NCBI GenBank assembly: GCA_025769875.1
Contig: JAGFNK010000015.1
Coordinates: 224,479 to 288,478 of the forward strand
DNA: 64,000 bases
DNA from: Russula earlei
Taxonomy: Eukaryota; Basidiomycota; Agaricomycetes; Russulales; Russulaceae
Reading direction: 5' to 3'
In this document: positions 21,817 through 32,300 of the stretch, one piece after another
How the letters are laid out: the number at the start of each line of letters is the position of its first letter
How positions within the stretch are numbered: the first letter of the stretch is position 1
Notes under the pieces: generated by a model
What the model was told of the DNA's origin: nothing
Databases searched by the model: none
Seen by the model: only the letters and a program-made list of their open reading frames with translations
Made by a program: the position numbers and the translations under genes

Positions 21817-24800
21817 ATGAATGCATTAAAGAAAGGCTTCAAGATTCCTCGCGCCCTCCGCTCAGCTGCCCTACTTCCCATTCGCGTCTCTACCGGTGGC
21901 GGTACTGGCAGAAACTCTTTCTTGCCTGCCCCAGGCGAAACCCCCGTCGTCATCCTCCGCGTGCGCATTCTCTCGTGCCACTGACTTGTCCAAAGTCCGC
22001 AATGGCCTCAGTGATCCGTACGCTCCCCGCGTGACCCTCTCTATCCCCGCACTGACCTTCGATGCTTCCCCACATTCCCCCCTTCCGGTTCCTAGCTGTG
22101 TTAGCGTATCCGTTCTGAACACGCGATTCCAAACGCCGGTTTCCAAGCGCACCCTTAATCCTGTCTTTGCTGCAAATGATGCCACCTTTGATTTTCCCCT
22201 TTACCTCTCCCTCGCGGAGAAGCTTGGCGTGCTCGAGTTCGTCGTCTGGGATAAGGACATGCTCAGGAAGGAGTATATGGGCGAATATGCTTTCCCATTA
22301 GACGAATGGTTCAGAGGAAATGCATTTGCTTTCAATGATCCAGACAATCAGGTGCGTAGCATGATGCTGATCTGGTCTTCCGAGCAGCGAAACAAGTCTT
22401 CTCTTCGCAGCCTTTCTCCGTTAATCTCGTATCCTCACGCGCGACGACCAATGCGACTGGCACTATGCACATCAAAATTGGCCTCGTAAACCCTCCTAAT
22501 TCGTCCACTCAGCCAGATTTCGAAGAGATCTACAAAGCATTTGTCAAGCGTTCTCGTCCGAGCCTCGTCTCTGCTCCTCCAGTACGTATCCGCGATCCAC
22601 CCACCCCAAGTGGGATGAAACTCAACGGCATATGACATAGACACGAGGCATCGGTACAATCCGCTCTCATCAAACCGGGCCAGAGTACGAAGATGACGGA
22701 CTCAGCTCCGATGAGCCTGGCGAGGACGAGGACGAAGAGGACGAGACAGAGCCCAAGCCCACCACTCCTCATGATCCAAATGTCTTCCCAGAGACGGGCC
22801 GCTCCCCGTCGCCCGATTTGACCCCAACTCCTTCACCTATTGCCGTCGCTCGGCCACCGGCTCAGTTAGCGAAACATTTCCGACCATCAATTCCAAAGAT
22901 CCTCACACGCCGCTCGGCACAACCTAGTGACACTGGAGCAAGCTCACAATTCCAGTCCAGCTCCCTTCAATTGAGCCTTGCAACTCCGACCCCAGGAAGA
23001 AGGAAGAAAATCCCTGGTCCGTGGAATGACCAGAAGCACGACGCGTATGAGCTCGAGGCAGAAAATGACGTCGTGGGCATTGTCATGCTTGAAATTCATG
23101 GCGCAACGGATCTTCCACGGCTCCGAAACAGTGAGCTGTTCGACCCTTTCCCTGCCGCCCCAACGCTGATCCAATTGCAAGTCACGCGTACCGGTTGGGA
23201 TATGGATCCTTTTGTAGTCGTTTCATTTGGCAGGAGGGTGTTCCGAACGCGCATCATCCGACATTCGCTTAACCCAGTGTGGGACGAGAAGCTGCTCTTC
23301 CACGTGCGCACTTACGAACAATCTTTCTCTGTGCAATTCACCGTTCTCGACTGGGATAAACTCTCGTCCAACGATCACGTTGGTGATGCCGCGATTGAGA
23401 TCGCCGAGTTGGCAGAAAATGTTCCGAAAAAGGACCCTACCACTGGGCTCTATCCCGAAGACGAAGACGGCACCCGAACTTTTCAGGACTTCAAACTCCC
23501 ATTGTCTACAGGCAAAGATGTTCCGTTGGATTCGAAGAATAACCCTGTAATTACGCTCCGGTGAGTGACGTGCTGCTGTAATCGTGAGTTGGCCTTCACT
23601 TGGCGATACTACGCAGTGCGAAGTACCAACCATATGATGCACTACGCCAGCGACTCTGGTATCAATTATTGAAGCAGTACGACGCAGACGATACGAGCAC
23701 ATTTTCTCACATTGAGATCACAACAATGCTCGATGCGCTTGGCTCGACCCTTTCCACAGAGACGATTGATTCGTTCTATACCCGCTGGGGCATGAATCCT
23801 AGAGTGGATGAGCTGAGTTTTCCCCAGGCAATCCAGTGCCTTGAGACGGAGATTTGCAGACCGAACTCAGAGAAGAAGCGGATTAAACAGTCGGATAATG
23901 AAGGTCGCGAGCGTGAACTCGGAACGGGCACAGATACCAGCTCATCCCACACACCAAATCTGCATGCCCCAGGCACACAAACACCGCCATTGCGTCTCGA
24001 CTCGCTGACCTTCTCAGGCCCCACGCTCTATATTGGTGGTGACGCACCACGTCCTTCGTATCATCACCCAGGTCCGCTGACTGCCCATCCGACGGAGCCC
24101 TCACAGACACCCATTGCAGACACGAACGGTGGAAGCGAGGCGTCCGCGCCTGGGCGACATCTACTGAACACACGTGAGGTCTCCACGTCGTCCTCCGTCG
24201 CGTCGGACACAGAGAAAACGGCATCTGGCGCAAGCGATGGTGGGAACAGTTCGGGAAGCAGTGATGAAGCTTTCGAGCGTGTCATTAACATCAAGAACTG
24301 CCCGTTGTGCCACCGCCCGCGTCTGAACTCCAAGGCGGAGCGCGATATCGTGACGCACATTGCGGTGTGCGCAAGCCAGGACTGGGCGCGTGTCGACCGC
24401 GTCATGGTCGGTAATTTCGTGACCGCGGTGCAGGCGCAGCGCAAATGGTACACGAACGTGCTGTCCAAGGTGTCAGCTGGGAATTATAAAATTGGCGCAG
24501 TGCGTGATGCGTTGAAATTTCCTATGTCTGGTTGCTTACCTGCAAGATAGAATTCTGCAAATATTATCGTACAGAACAGGATGACAGGTCAACTAGAGGA
24601 AGAGAAGATGCAGGTGTACGTGCGGCTTGGCATTCGCCTTCTGTACAAGGCGAGTAACGCTCCGCTCTTGGTGGCGCCATTTTAGATTGAGACTCACTCT
24701 TTCTATGATCAGGGTGCCCTTTCGCGGCTGGAAGGCGCGCGAGGTGCGTATATAGTGCCACATATAGATATCTCCCATCTGACCCACAAATGATTAACAT

Positions 24801-25879
24801 AGCTCGTCGGCTGCTCAAGTCCCTGTCGATAAAGCAGGGCATCAAGTACGACTCGCCTGAGTCGGCCCGTGAGATTTCTGCGTTCATACAATTCCATAAG
24901 GTCAACGTCGATGAGATATTGGACCCTCTTTCCTCCTTCGGTGGGTCATCTGCCCTCTAACATTGATTGATCGCATAGTTACGACGTCATTCTAGAAACT
25001 TTTAACCAATTTTTCTACCGGTTTGCTATGTCACATAATTATCTCTCCGTTTTCTAACAGGAGGTTTTTTTTTACAGGAAATTGAAGCCCGACGCGCGGC
25101 CAGTCGAGACACCAGATGACCCTAATCGTCTTGTAAGTGGCGCAGATTGCCGGCTCATGGCGTTCGAGACGATCAGCGAAGCAACGAGACTATGGATCAA
25201 GGGCCGCGAATTTACTGTTGCGCGGCTCCTAGGCGACGGATACAAGGATCAAGCCGAACGCTATGTGGGCGGCGCTCTCGTCATCTTTCGCCTCGCACCG
25301 CAAGACTACCATCGGTTCCACTCTCCCGTTGATGGTACTATCGGGCCAATAACGAGTATCGCTGGCGAGTATTACACGGTCAACGTAGGTTCAACACCAA
25401 GTACAGTGTTGCCATCAATCACTGGCTTACGTCGTGTGTGTAGCCACAAGCAATCCGAACGACACTGGACGTTTATGGGGAGAACGTTCGCAAGATCGTG
25501 CCAATCGACAGCCCGCAGTTTGGACGTGTCACGGCAGTGTGTATTGGCGCGATGATGGTTGGTAGTATCAAGATCACAGTCAAGGAAAGCGACTTTGTCA
25601 AACGCGGACAGGAGTTTGGTTACTTTGCGTTCGGTATATCCTCCTACCTTGTTTTCTTGGCGGCATCCATTGAACCTTCTGTGTCGCATTTCAGGCGGCT
25701 CGACGATCGTGTGCTTGTTGGAGAAGAATGTCGTCGAGTGGGATGAGGACTTGTTGGTCAATGGACGCGCGTGTCTGGAGACGCTCGTGCGGGTAGGAAT
25801 GGGCATTGGGCGGCGGCCAGGATCTCCAGCGCCGCTGGTCAACGTCGATGCTGCGCATGTGACCTATGGCATCACCTAG
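21817..25879 (+). CDS. PSD2: Phosphatidylserine decarboxylase with two C2 domains (PSD2/3 type)
   Basis: Decarboxylates phosphatidylserine to phosphatidylethanolamine in Golgi/endosome membranes. ATG 21817 begins [18 protein letters not shown]2 domain 1 (about 21950-22350) contains [15 protein letters not shown] and [21 protein letters not shown]2 domain 2 (about 23070-23560) contains [16 protein letters not shown] and [13 protein letters not shown]. An EF-hand-like region follows, then a zinc-binding stretch [20 protein letters not shown]. The catalytic domain has [26 protein letters not shown] (catalytic His) and [12 protein letters not shown], in which the Ser of GGST becomes the pyruvoyl group. 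At least eight short introns; one (about 25635-25693) splits FAFG/GST. One extra base near 21980 breaks the frame inside C2 domain 1 (SCH to DLSKVRNG); as everything else is conserved, this may be a sequencing error. Ends TAG 25877-25879. Confidence 0.9.
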
Positions 25880-26049
25880 GCATATTCGGATCAGGAGGTA
25901 GACACGAACGAGGAGGATGCAAGGATACCTGGGGGAGTAGTACTATAAATTTAAAGTGTAACCAATACGAGATGCTTTGATTTCAGTCGTGTTAGCGCCG
26001 GCCGGCCATCCGTCTCCTGAACTACTCTCACAGGGCACCATCGTCTTCT

Positions 26050-27849
26050 ATGTCCACGGCTCAAGCCTCCTCTACTGATACGGCCATAGGACACACAGAG
26101 ACTGATGGGTGCTTGGAGCACGACTCAGGTGAAGTGGACCTCATAGAGGATGATGAAGAGGACGAGGACGCAGATGCGGAGGCAGAGGAGATCGCTCGTC
26201 GTCTGAACGACCAGCTGTGGGCGGAGATAAGCAAAGCTCAAGCGGAGGCTGCTGCTGCTGCCACCAACGTTACGACCGCTGCTCTATCGGCTAGTGCATC
26301 TGCGGCTCCTACGATCTCACATGATAGACGGGTGCACGAGGCACTTAAGACAATCCGAATCATCCTAAGAGATGTTGGAAACGACCCGCTTGCACGCTCT
26401 ACCCTCTCCACTACCCTCATCCCAGGCACGACTGGCGTTTCCGTACTGGACGCTTTCAACACCGCGGTCTCGTCCAATGCCATCTCAAAGGACGTCGCCA
26501 AGCCGCTCAGCCACCTCTTAGTATCCCTGGCCCGCTCGGGCGCCCTCTTCTCTTCTCTCCGCCATTCTGAGGAGTCCTCCATTCAACTCGAGCTTGGAAA
26601 GCGACAGCGTGATGAACATGAAGGCACCTCCGACGGCGCCCCGCCTTTCAAGCGCCATTTCCCCATTCCGTTACCCGTTGGACCGCCGCCGCCACCTTTC
26701 GCGTTGCATACCCAACTGGATGTCGCTAGCCGCGCAATCGTTTCCGCCCTCACTGGACCTGCTGCCTCGCACACTGGCCCACCCCCACCACACTTGATAG
26801 CTTCTATTCAGTTTCCACTCCATCAGATCTTCCTCTTCGCCGTGAGTGCGGCGGGACCCGCTCGCAATGCATTGCAAGAGCTCGGTGGCCTCATCCAAGC
26901 CCTCGGCGTACTCTCAGGGATTCCCATTGGCGGTTCTGGCCTCACACCATGGGGGCATCCTGGAACGTCCGTACACCCGTGCACCTTCGCGGGCTGTGGC
27001 AAGACCTTCGCGCGCCTGTACAGCTTGCGAGCGCATACTCGCATCCACGCCGCTGAGCGTCCCTTCCGCTGCACGCGCTGTCCCGCTGCCTTTGCGCGCA
27101 ATCACGACCTGAAGCGCCACGAGCGCTTGCACGAAGACAAGGCCTGGCAGTGCACGGGCTGCGCCAAGGCCTTCTCCCGCCGCGACGCGCTCACACGGCA
27201 TCGCAATACCGCCGCGGCGCGCCATAGCGCGTGCGCAACGGCGGATGTGGCCGAGATCGACGTTCAGCGTGGTCCTGCGGGTGTGGAGGACGAGCTTCGC
27301 CGCACACGCATGTGGCACGATGCCTCGGACGCGGCTGGCGGAGCCTCTGGCATCCTCGAGGATGGAGAGCTTCCCCGGCCGGTGCTCGCAGCTGCGCACG
27401 AGGCGGTGGAGCGGCTTCTCCCAGTACTGCAAGCTTGCGTGGCTCGCGCGTTGGGCAGTACGGCTCCGGTGCCGCGGCCGGCGCCCGGGGACGCTGTCGT
27501 GGACGCTGCAGGCAGCCAGGCGACGCTTGCCAGCGCGTTGGCACAGGCACAAGCGCAGGCGCAGCTCTCGCCTGGTACGGCCGTCAATTTGACTGTGCCG
27601 TTTGCTGCTGCTGCTGCTGCTACTGCCGCGGGTGAAATGCCTTCTGTGCATGCGTCTGCCGCCCAGGGATCGTCGCTGTATGGATTATCACTCGAACAAA
27701 CGCGGATGCTCGAACGTGCCATCGCAAGCGCTGCTTCTGCGGCACAGGTGCAAGCCGAAGCCGAGGCAGCACTCGAGGAAGAAGAGGAAGAGGCGTCTAG
27801 TGAAGGTGAGGGCGAGGGCGAAGAGGGTGATAGATTGACCGAAACGTAG
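26050..27849 (+). CDS. C2H2 zinc-finger transcription factor
   Basis: Single-exon, 599 residues. Order: acidic N-terminus (about residues 27-45), Ala/Ser-rich helices (about 60-95), Pro-rich middle (about 215-245), then three C2H2 fingers at about residues 309-395: CTFAGCGKTFARLYSLRAH, CTRCPAAFARNHDLKRHERL and CTGCAKAFSRRDALTRHR. The linker AAERPFR is the standard TGEKP-like form. The tail is Ala/Gln-rich with an acidic end (EEEEEEASSEGEGEGEEGD). The tandem-finger arrangement is that of fungal stress or nutrient regulators such as Msn2/Crz1, but which orthologue cannot be told. Finger-region DNA is very GC-rich. The frame is intact. Confidence 0.88.
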   Translation: MSTAQASSTDTAIGHTETDGCLEHDSGEVDLIEDDEEDEDADAEAEEIARRLNDQLWAEISKAQAEAAAAATNVTTAALSASASAAPTISHDRRVHEALKTIRIILRDVGNDPLARSTLSTTLIPGTTGVSVLDAFNTAVSSNAISKDVAKPLSHLLVSLARSGALFSSLRHSEESSIQLELGKRQRDEHEGTSDGAPPFKRHFPIPLPVGPPPPPFALHTQLDVASRAIVSALTGPAASHTGPPPPHLIASIQFPLHQIFLFAVSAAGPARNALQELGGLIQALGVLSGIPIGGSGLTPWGHPGTSVHPCTFAGCGKTFARLYSLRAHTRIHAAERPFRCTRCPAAFARNHDLKRHERLHEDKAWQCTGCAKAFSRRDALTRHRNTAAARHSACATADVAEIDVQRGPAGVEDELRRTRMWHDASDAAGGASGILEDGELPRPVLAAAHEAVERLLPVLQACVARALGSTAPVPRPAPGDAVVDAAGSQATLASALAQAQAQAQLSPGTAVNLTVPFAAAAAATAAGEMPSVHASAAQGSSLYGLSLEQTRMLERAIASAASAAQVQAEAEAALEEEEEEASSEGEGEGEEGDRLTET

Positions 27850-30540
27850 ATGTGCCACCCTGAGGTATGGAATTTTGTGATTCGGTCCTATCGCTCGATG
27901 AAACCTAATCTATCGTTACAAGGATATGTTCTACAAGGCTCGAGCGTCAGAGCGCTTGCCAGACTAGCTGGCTGGGGATGCCGTGCCAAACGCGACCTCA
28001 CCGTTGCATCTTTTGTGCCCCCACCGACTTGTCAACCGCCAACTTTCGCCGCTTTGTATAACCGAGCGTCATGGTGTGGGTAATGGACATTGTGTCCCTA
28101 GACACGGCAAGCTGAGCTCCACCGCGCTGATGGTCTCAGTTTCGGGTGCTCGGTCTGGATTCCCGATCGCTGAGATGGTCACTCAGATGCCCGGGCGGCG
28201 CTCTGGTACCTGAAATTCCTATTACAAGGACAGGGTGGACAGATAAGACGGAAAACAACGCGTTTGTAAAGCTTGAGACGTGGGATGGTGCACTCAAGGT
28301 GTTTTTACGGTCAAGTACGTGTACGAATCAATGTGCGGGTATGTGTGGGAAGTATGTGTGGGAGTGTTTCGTCGGCTTGTCTGGGACCCTGAAGGCTGTT
28401 GCTAAGCCATGGATCGTATTCCCTCGTTCCATCACGAGAAGGACACGCATGAGGAACGCCATGTCAGAAGGTGACAGCCCTGATAAAATTGATCGTTTCA
28501 TTCATTGAGGGTCGATGGCATCTTTGCGAACTGAATGTAGCAACGCTCAGGGGAGATGTCATCCACAAGTGGTCGTACGTGGCTGAGACGTATAACGTTA
28601 TTAATCGCAACCTCCCACCACCACCACCACCACCACCGGCCGTAACCAAGCTAGCTAGCACTCGTGGTGCACGCAGCGCAAGAGACGCCCGGTTTCCTGT
28701 TTTAGGATGGGTAATCGCCTACTCTCCTCCACTCCGAACACGACCAGGGCTGTTCCTGAACTTTACAATAAAAAATTTCTTTCGGTGCTATTGATCAACA
28801 GCACATCATTGCTTCATAACGTCTTCGCGCCTTCTGTCCCAGCACCTCACACGTGGCAGTACGTCCAAGTTTTCTTGTGCCACGCAAGCATCCATCCGCC
28901 CAACGTACCGCCCTACGTATGGATGAGTCACACTCTGCATCGTGCCCACCGCGTCTTGACACACACACCCGGACACAGGAGCTGGCCGATCATTGGATCC
29001 GCCGCATTGGACGCACCGTGGATCAACCCTGAGACCTAGGCAGGGACACCTTCCCTGCCATTGTGGTCCGCGGTCGCGAATTGCAGACCTGACAGCACAA
29101 CTGTTTCACGCAAAGGTTGGGTTGGGTTGGAGGCGTGTGCGGCGCCACTTGTCATTGTGGGGTCCTCCTCCTTCGGACATGTATCCCCTTTGAGGATGCT
29201 GCGTCGATGGTGCCCTCTGGCCAGCGTGCAAACGAACTATCGCGAGTTGTCGTTGACACATGCATACAACCTGCCTTGAACTCTCGAAATGTCCCAAGTG
29301 GCAGGTATGGTCAGACGTCAATATGTCCTGCCACGTGGGCGATTACTGATGATATACTGCCTTCACTTCATTGGCACGACGCGGCCGGTTTTTCTGGGGG
29401 CCGGTCTGTAAAACGATTAGGTCGCCCGCAAGCAGCGGAGTGCCTCGGTTTCTGGCCGGTGTCGATCAGGGCAGTGGTTGATCTGGTTGACTGGCAGTGC
29501 GATTCACCTGCTCACGGACTCGATTTCCATTGTCATCCGGGATGTTATCTATCTCATCGATATCAGGATGGAAAGCGGAAAGAACGGTCTCGGAAAGTCA
29601 TGCGCGAGGGAAGCAGTGTTCGATCATTTGTGATGTTCATATCATGCGGTGTTCACTTGTGCGCCAGATGGGATTCCCCGCTGCTTATGAAGTGATCCTG
29701 ATGAAGCGGATTGACGTCATGTCATCCTTGCCCTTGCCTGGCAGCTCAAGTTGGCCGCGACGGTGTATTACAGTACCATGGGTGTACTGTATGCGCGTGC
29801 GGAAATCGTTTAATTTCAAAATTTGTCTAAAGCGGGGATAGGACGCCACCTGATCTGGATGGACCTCGAACCTTTCTTTGACATTGACACTTTCCATTTC
29901 ACGGCGTTCACAAACCCCGCGTCCGAGTCCGAGTTTGTCTTCCAGACCGGACGTTAACTTGTGCACAGATTTCAAGACAAAGGGGAATGTACCTGGGTCC
30001 GCCCCTCGGCTTTCCCGCCAGTCCATACACTCTTTCCTTTGAGGGTGCAGGTTCCGATCTCCGGTCTCTCCCACCAAGGTGAGTGTCCTCGATGCCGTAT
30101 CGACCATTTGGAGCCAGGGGGACACGCAATCTCGATTTACCGCAGGTGCAGCCAGAGAGGGATGCCGCCGCACTCTCCGGTCTTACGTGACTTTTGGGGC
30201 AGGTTTACGGGCCGACAGGCACCAGCAGTGGTCTCCGATTGACGGCCCGGCTGAGTGACGAGGGGTTGTGAAATTTGGCTGGCTGTGTTTGGGAAGGGGG
30301 GGGACTGAATAGAGTTAGTTCCGTTCCTGTCAAACGCTGATCCATTAAGAATCTTGGCTGTGCTTCCTTTGAAGCGCAACGCGTGAGACCGAGCGCTTCT
30401 GGCCTAGTTGACCGACTGACGTGCGACTCGTGTCAGTATATCACTCGTCGTCCCCGTCGCCCTCACGACCCCTTCTCCCTTCCCTTCCCTTCCCCGCCCC
30501 CGCCTCCGCCTCCGCCTCGACCTTTACCTCCCCGGACGCC
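27850..30540. other. Long intergenic stretch with (CCA)n tract
   Basis: About 2.7 kb without a supported gene. A CCA microsatellite lies at about 28614-28638, and a GGGTTGGGTTGG word near 29117. Short open frames on both strands lack domains. The interval probably holds the extended promoter of the downstream Sfp1-like gene, which is usual for fungal regulators, but no specific site can be supported. Confidence 0.5.
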
Positions 30541-31523
30541 ATGCACATGCATCCCATCGTCATGGACTCTTTCGAGTACGCGTATCTTGGTCTCCTCGCC
30601 CCTCCTCTCCCTCTCATTCCCCTTTGTTCCCCAGCTCGGCCTTCTCTTCCCTCGCAGATCCTCACTCTTCCGCCGCCCCCTCTCCCCTCGACTCGCCGCA
30701 TCCCCTCGATGTCTTCGACTCGATCCTATACCCCACGTTCGAGCGCGAAATCGTGAGTCGTCCCCTCGTCTGCCTCTCAATCCTTGGTCGTTTACCGTCC
30801 CGTTGACCTGTCAGTGTTCCAACTTCAATTGTTGCGGCCTCAACATCCCTGACCTCCACGAACTGCTTGCCCATTTCGAAGCCTCACACGTCGAGTCTGT
30901 GCCTGTCTATCCCGACGAGCCGCTCTACCACCCTTCAACGGACCCGCCGTACGATGTCGCGCACAAGGTTCTCAGTTTCCCTCAGCCTCGAACACTCCCT
31001 GAAGGATCATATCCACGCACACCGAGTCCCTATCCACCGACGTTGGATAGCGAGTCTGATTCGGCCACTTCGCCCGTGAGCATGGCGGGCCCTCCGAGTC
31101 CGCAGGATATCTTGGCTCGTGCACCCACACCCGAGCTCGTCTCACTGGAAACCCAAAAAGAGCCGATCGCGCTCTCACCCTCTTTATTAACAACACCGCG
31201 TGAACCTGCTTATGGACCGAAGCGCGTTGAACGACGTGGCCCTCGTGGCCGATTCCAATCACATGAAACGACGACAACCCCGCGGAAACGTGAAAAACTG
31301 TATCATTGCCCGGTGAGGACACTTTAACCGTCGTTGTGAGCACGCAGACTGATCGTGAACTGGTCAGAAACCTGGTTGCCTGAAGGTTGGCGTGCCACCA
31401 TTACTCACTCACGGATACCACGTTTGTACTGACAGGTGCACGCCACAGTCGTATCTAAACCCAAACGGGTTGAAGTATCACTTGGACAAAGGGACTTGCC
31501 AACTTGTGTCAAGTGACGCTTAG
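30541..31523 (+). CDS. Sfp1-like split zinc-finger transcription regulator
   Basis: Start probably ATG 30562 (MDSF); in-frame ATGs at 30541 and 30547 are alternatives. Splicing GA|gtacgcg...ccccag|C (about 30574-30633) restores SFDSAFSSLADPHSSAAPSP. After a second intron comes CSNFNCCGLNIPDLHELLAH with FEASH, a first zinc finger. A Ser/Pro-rich region with acidic and basic patches follows. Short exons then give KLYHCPKPGCLK and SYLNPNGLKYHLDKGTC, a second C2H2/C2HC finger split by an intron, ending at TAG 31521-31523. The pairing of a distant N-terminal finger with a C-terminal YxCP-x2-GC-x-K-x2-NPNGLKYH finger is characteristic of the Sfp1 family, which controls ribosomal protein and cell-size genes in yeast. 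The specific role here is inferred. Confidence 0.8.
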
Positions 31524-32300
31524 GGGGCGTTTTCCCGACTCTCGCTTGTACGTCATTTGGCCTTGCCTTTTACCTCGAACTCGTGGTCATCATTTTTTTT
31601 TCACACAGGAATGAGCCGATCCATATAGCCACCCGAAATACGATACCCGATATAGAGTGCAGCGTAGTGCTGGCGTTGAGCGCGGGGCACTAAGGGGGGG
31701 GTTGGGGGGGGAGGAGAGAGGGCATGAAACACTTGTCTGCCGTTTTGGACAGGCTTATGTTATTGCGCTGTTGCTGTAAGCCGTGTATCTTAGAGCGATT
31801 GCGAATCCCGCGCATAATACACTCTGGAAGAAAAGCCACTCGTTCCGCATTGGTGGGATGTTGATGCTGATGGCCGGGAAAGGCCGGGAAAGTAGATGGG
31901 GTGGTTGCCCTGGGTTAAACTGATTGAAGCCAGGAGCGCGTAAACTGCACGACAAATATTGCGGGGAGGCCGTAGCGCCTGCCTGTTTAGATGAGCCGCG
32001 GGGCGCGCGCCGCGCGGCAAGTGAGGGCGGCGATATGAGCAGGTGATAGGGTGCAGCAAAGAGCATGGCAGACAGGGCTTGCTTGATGGGCTGAGGTGGA
32101 CAAACATGAAGCGGGACGTGGGAGACGGAATGGCGAGGGTGGGTGGATTGAGGGAGGGAGGGGAGTTGACGTAATAAAGGGTGGAACGGGGCGATCGGAC
32201 CGGGGTGTGAGTGTTGTGGTGGTCGGTGCGGTGCGGTGCGGTGCGGTGCTGCTGCTGCTGCTCTCATCCTTGACTTGTCCATCGACCGCTCCCTCATGTC
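31524..32300. other. Intergenic stretch with GGTGC and CTG repeats
   Basis: No supported gene. A G-rich patch (31696-31720) and a short tandem of GGTGC (about 32223-32249) running into CTG repeats (32250-32261) lie 40-80 bp before the next ATG. This is likely promoter/5' UTR of the DUF3295 gene. Confidence 0.45.

Noticed and set aside
28614..28640. Poly-Pro/His coding tract
   Set aside because: A CCA microsatellite in a gene-free interval with no flanking coding sequence.
31755..32297. 180-residue minus-strand open frame
   Set aside because: Low-complexity Pro/His/Arg composition from promoter repeats; no motif.
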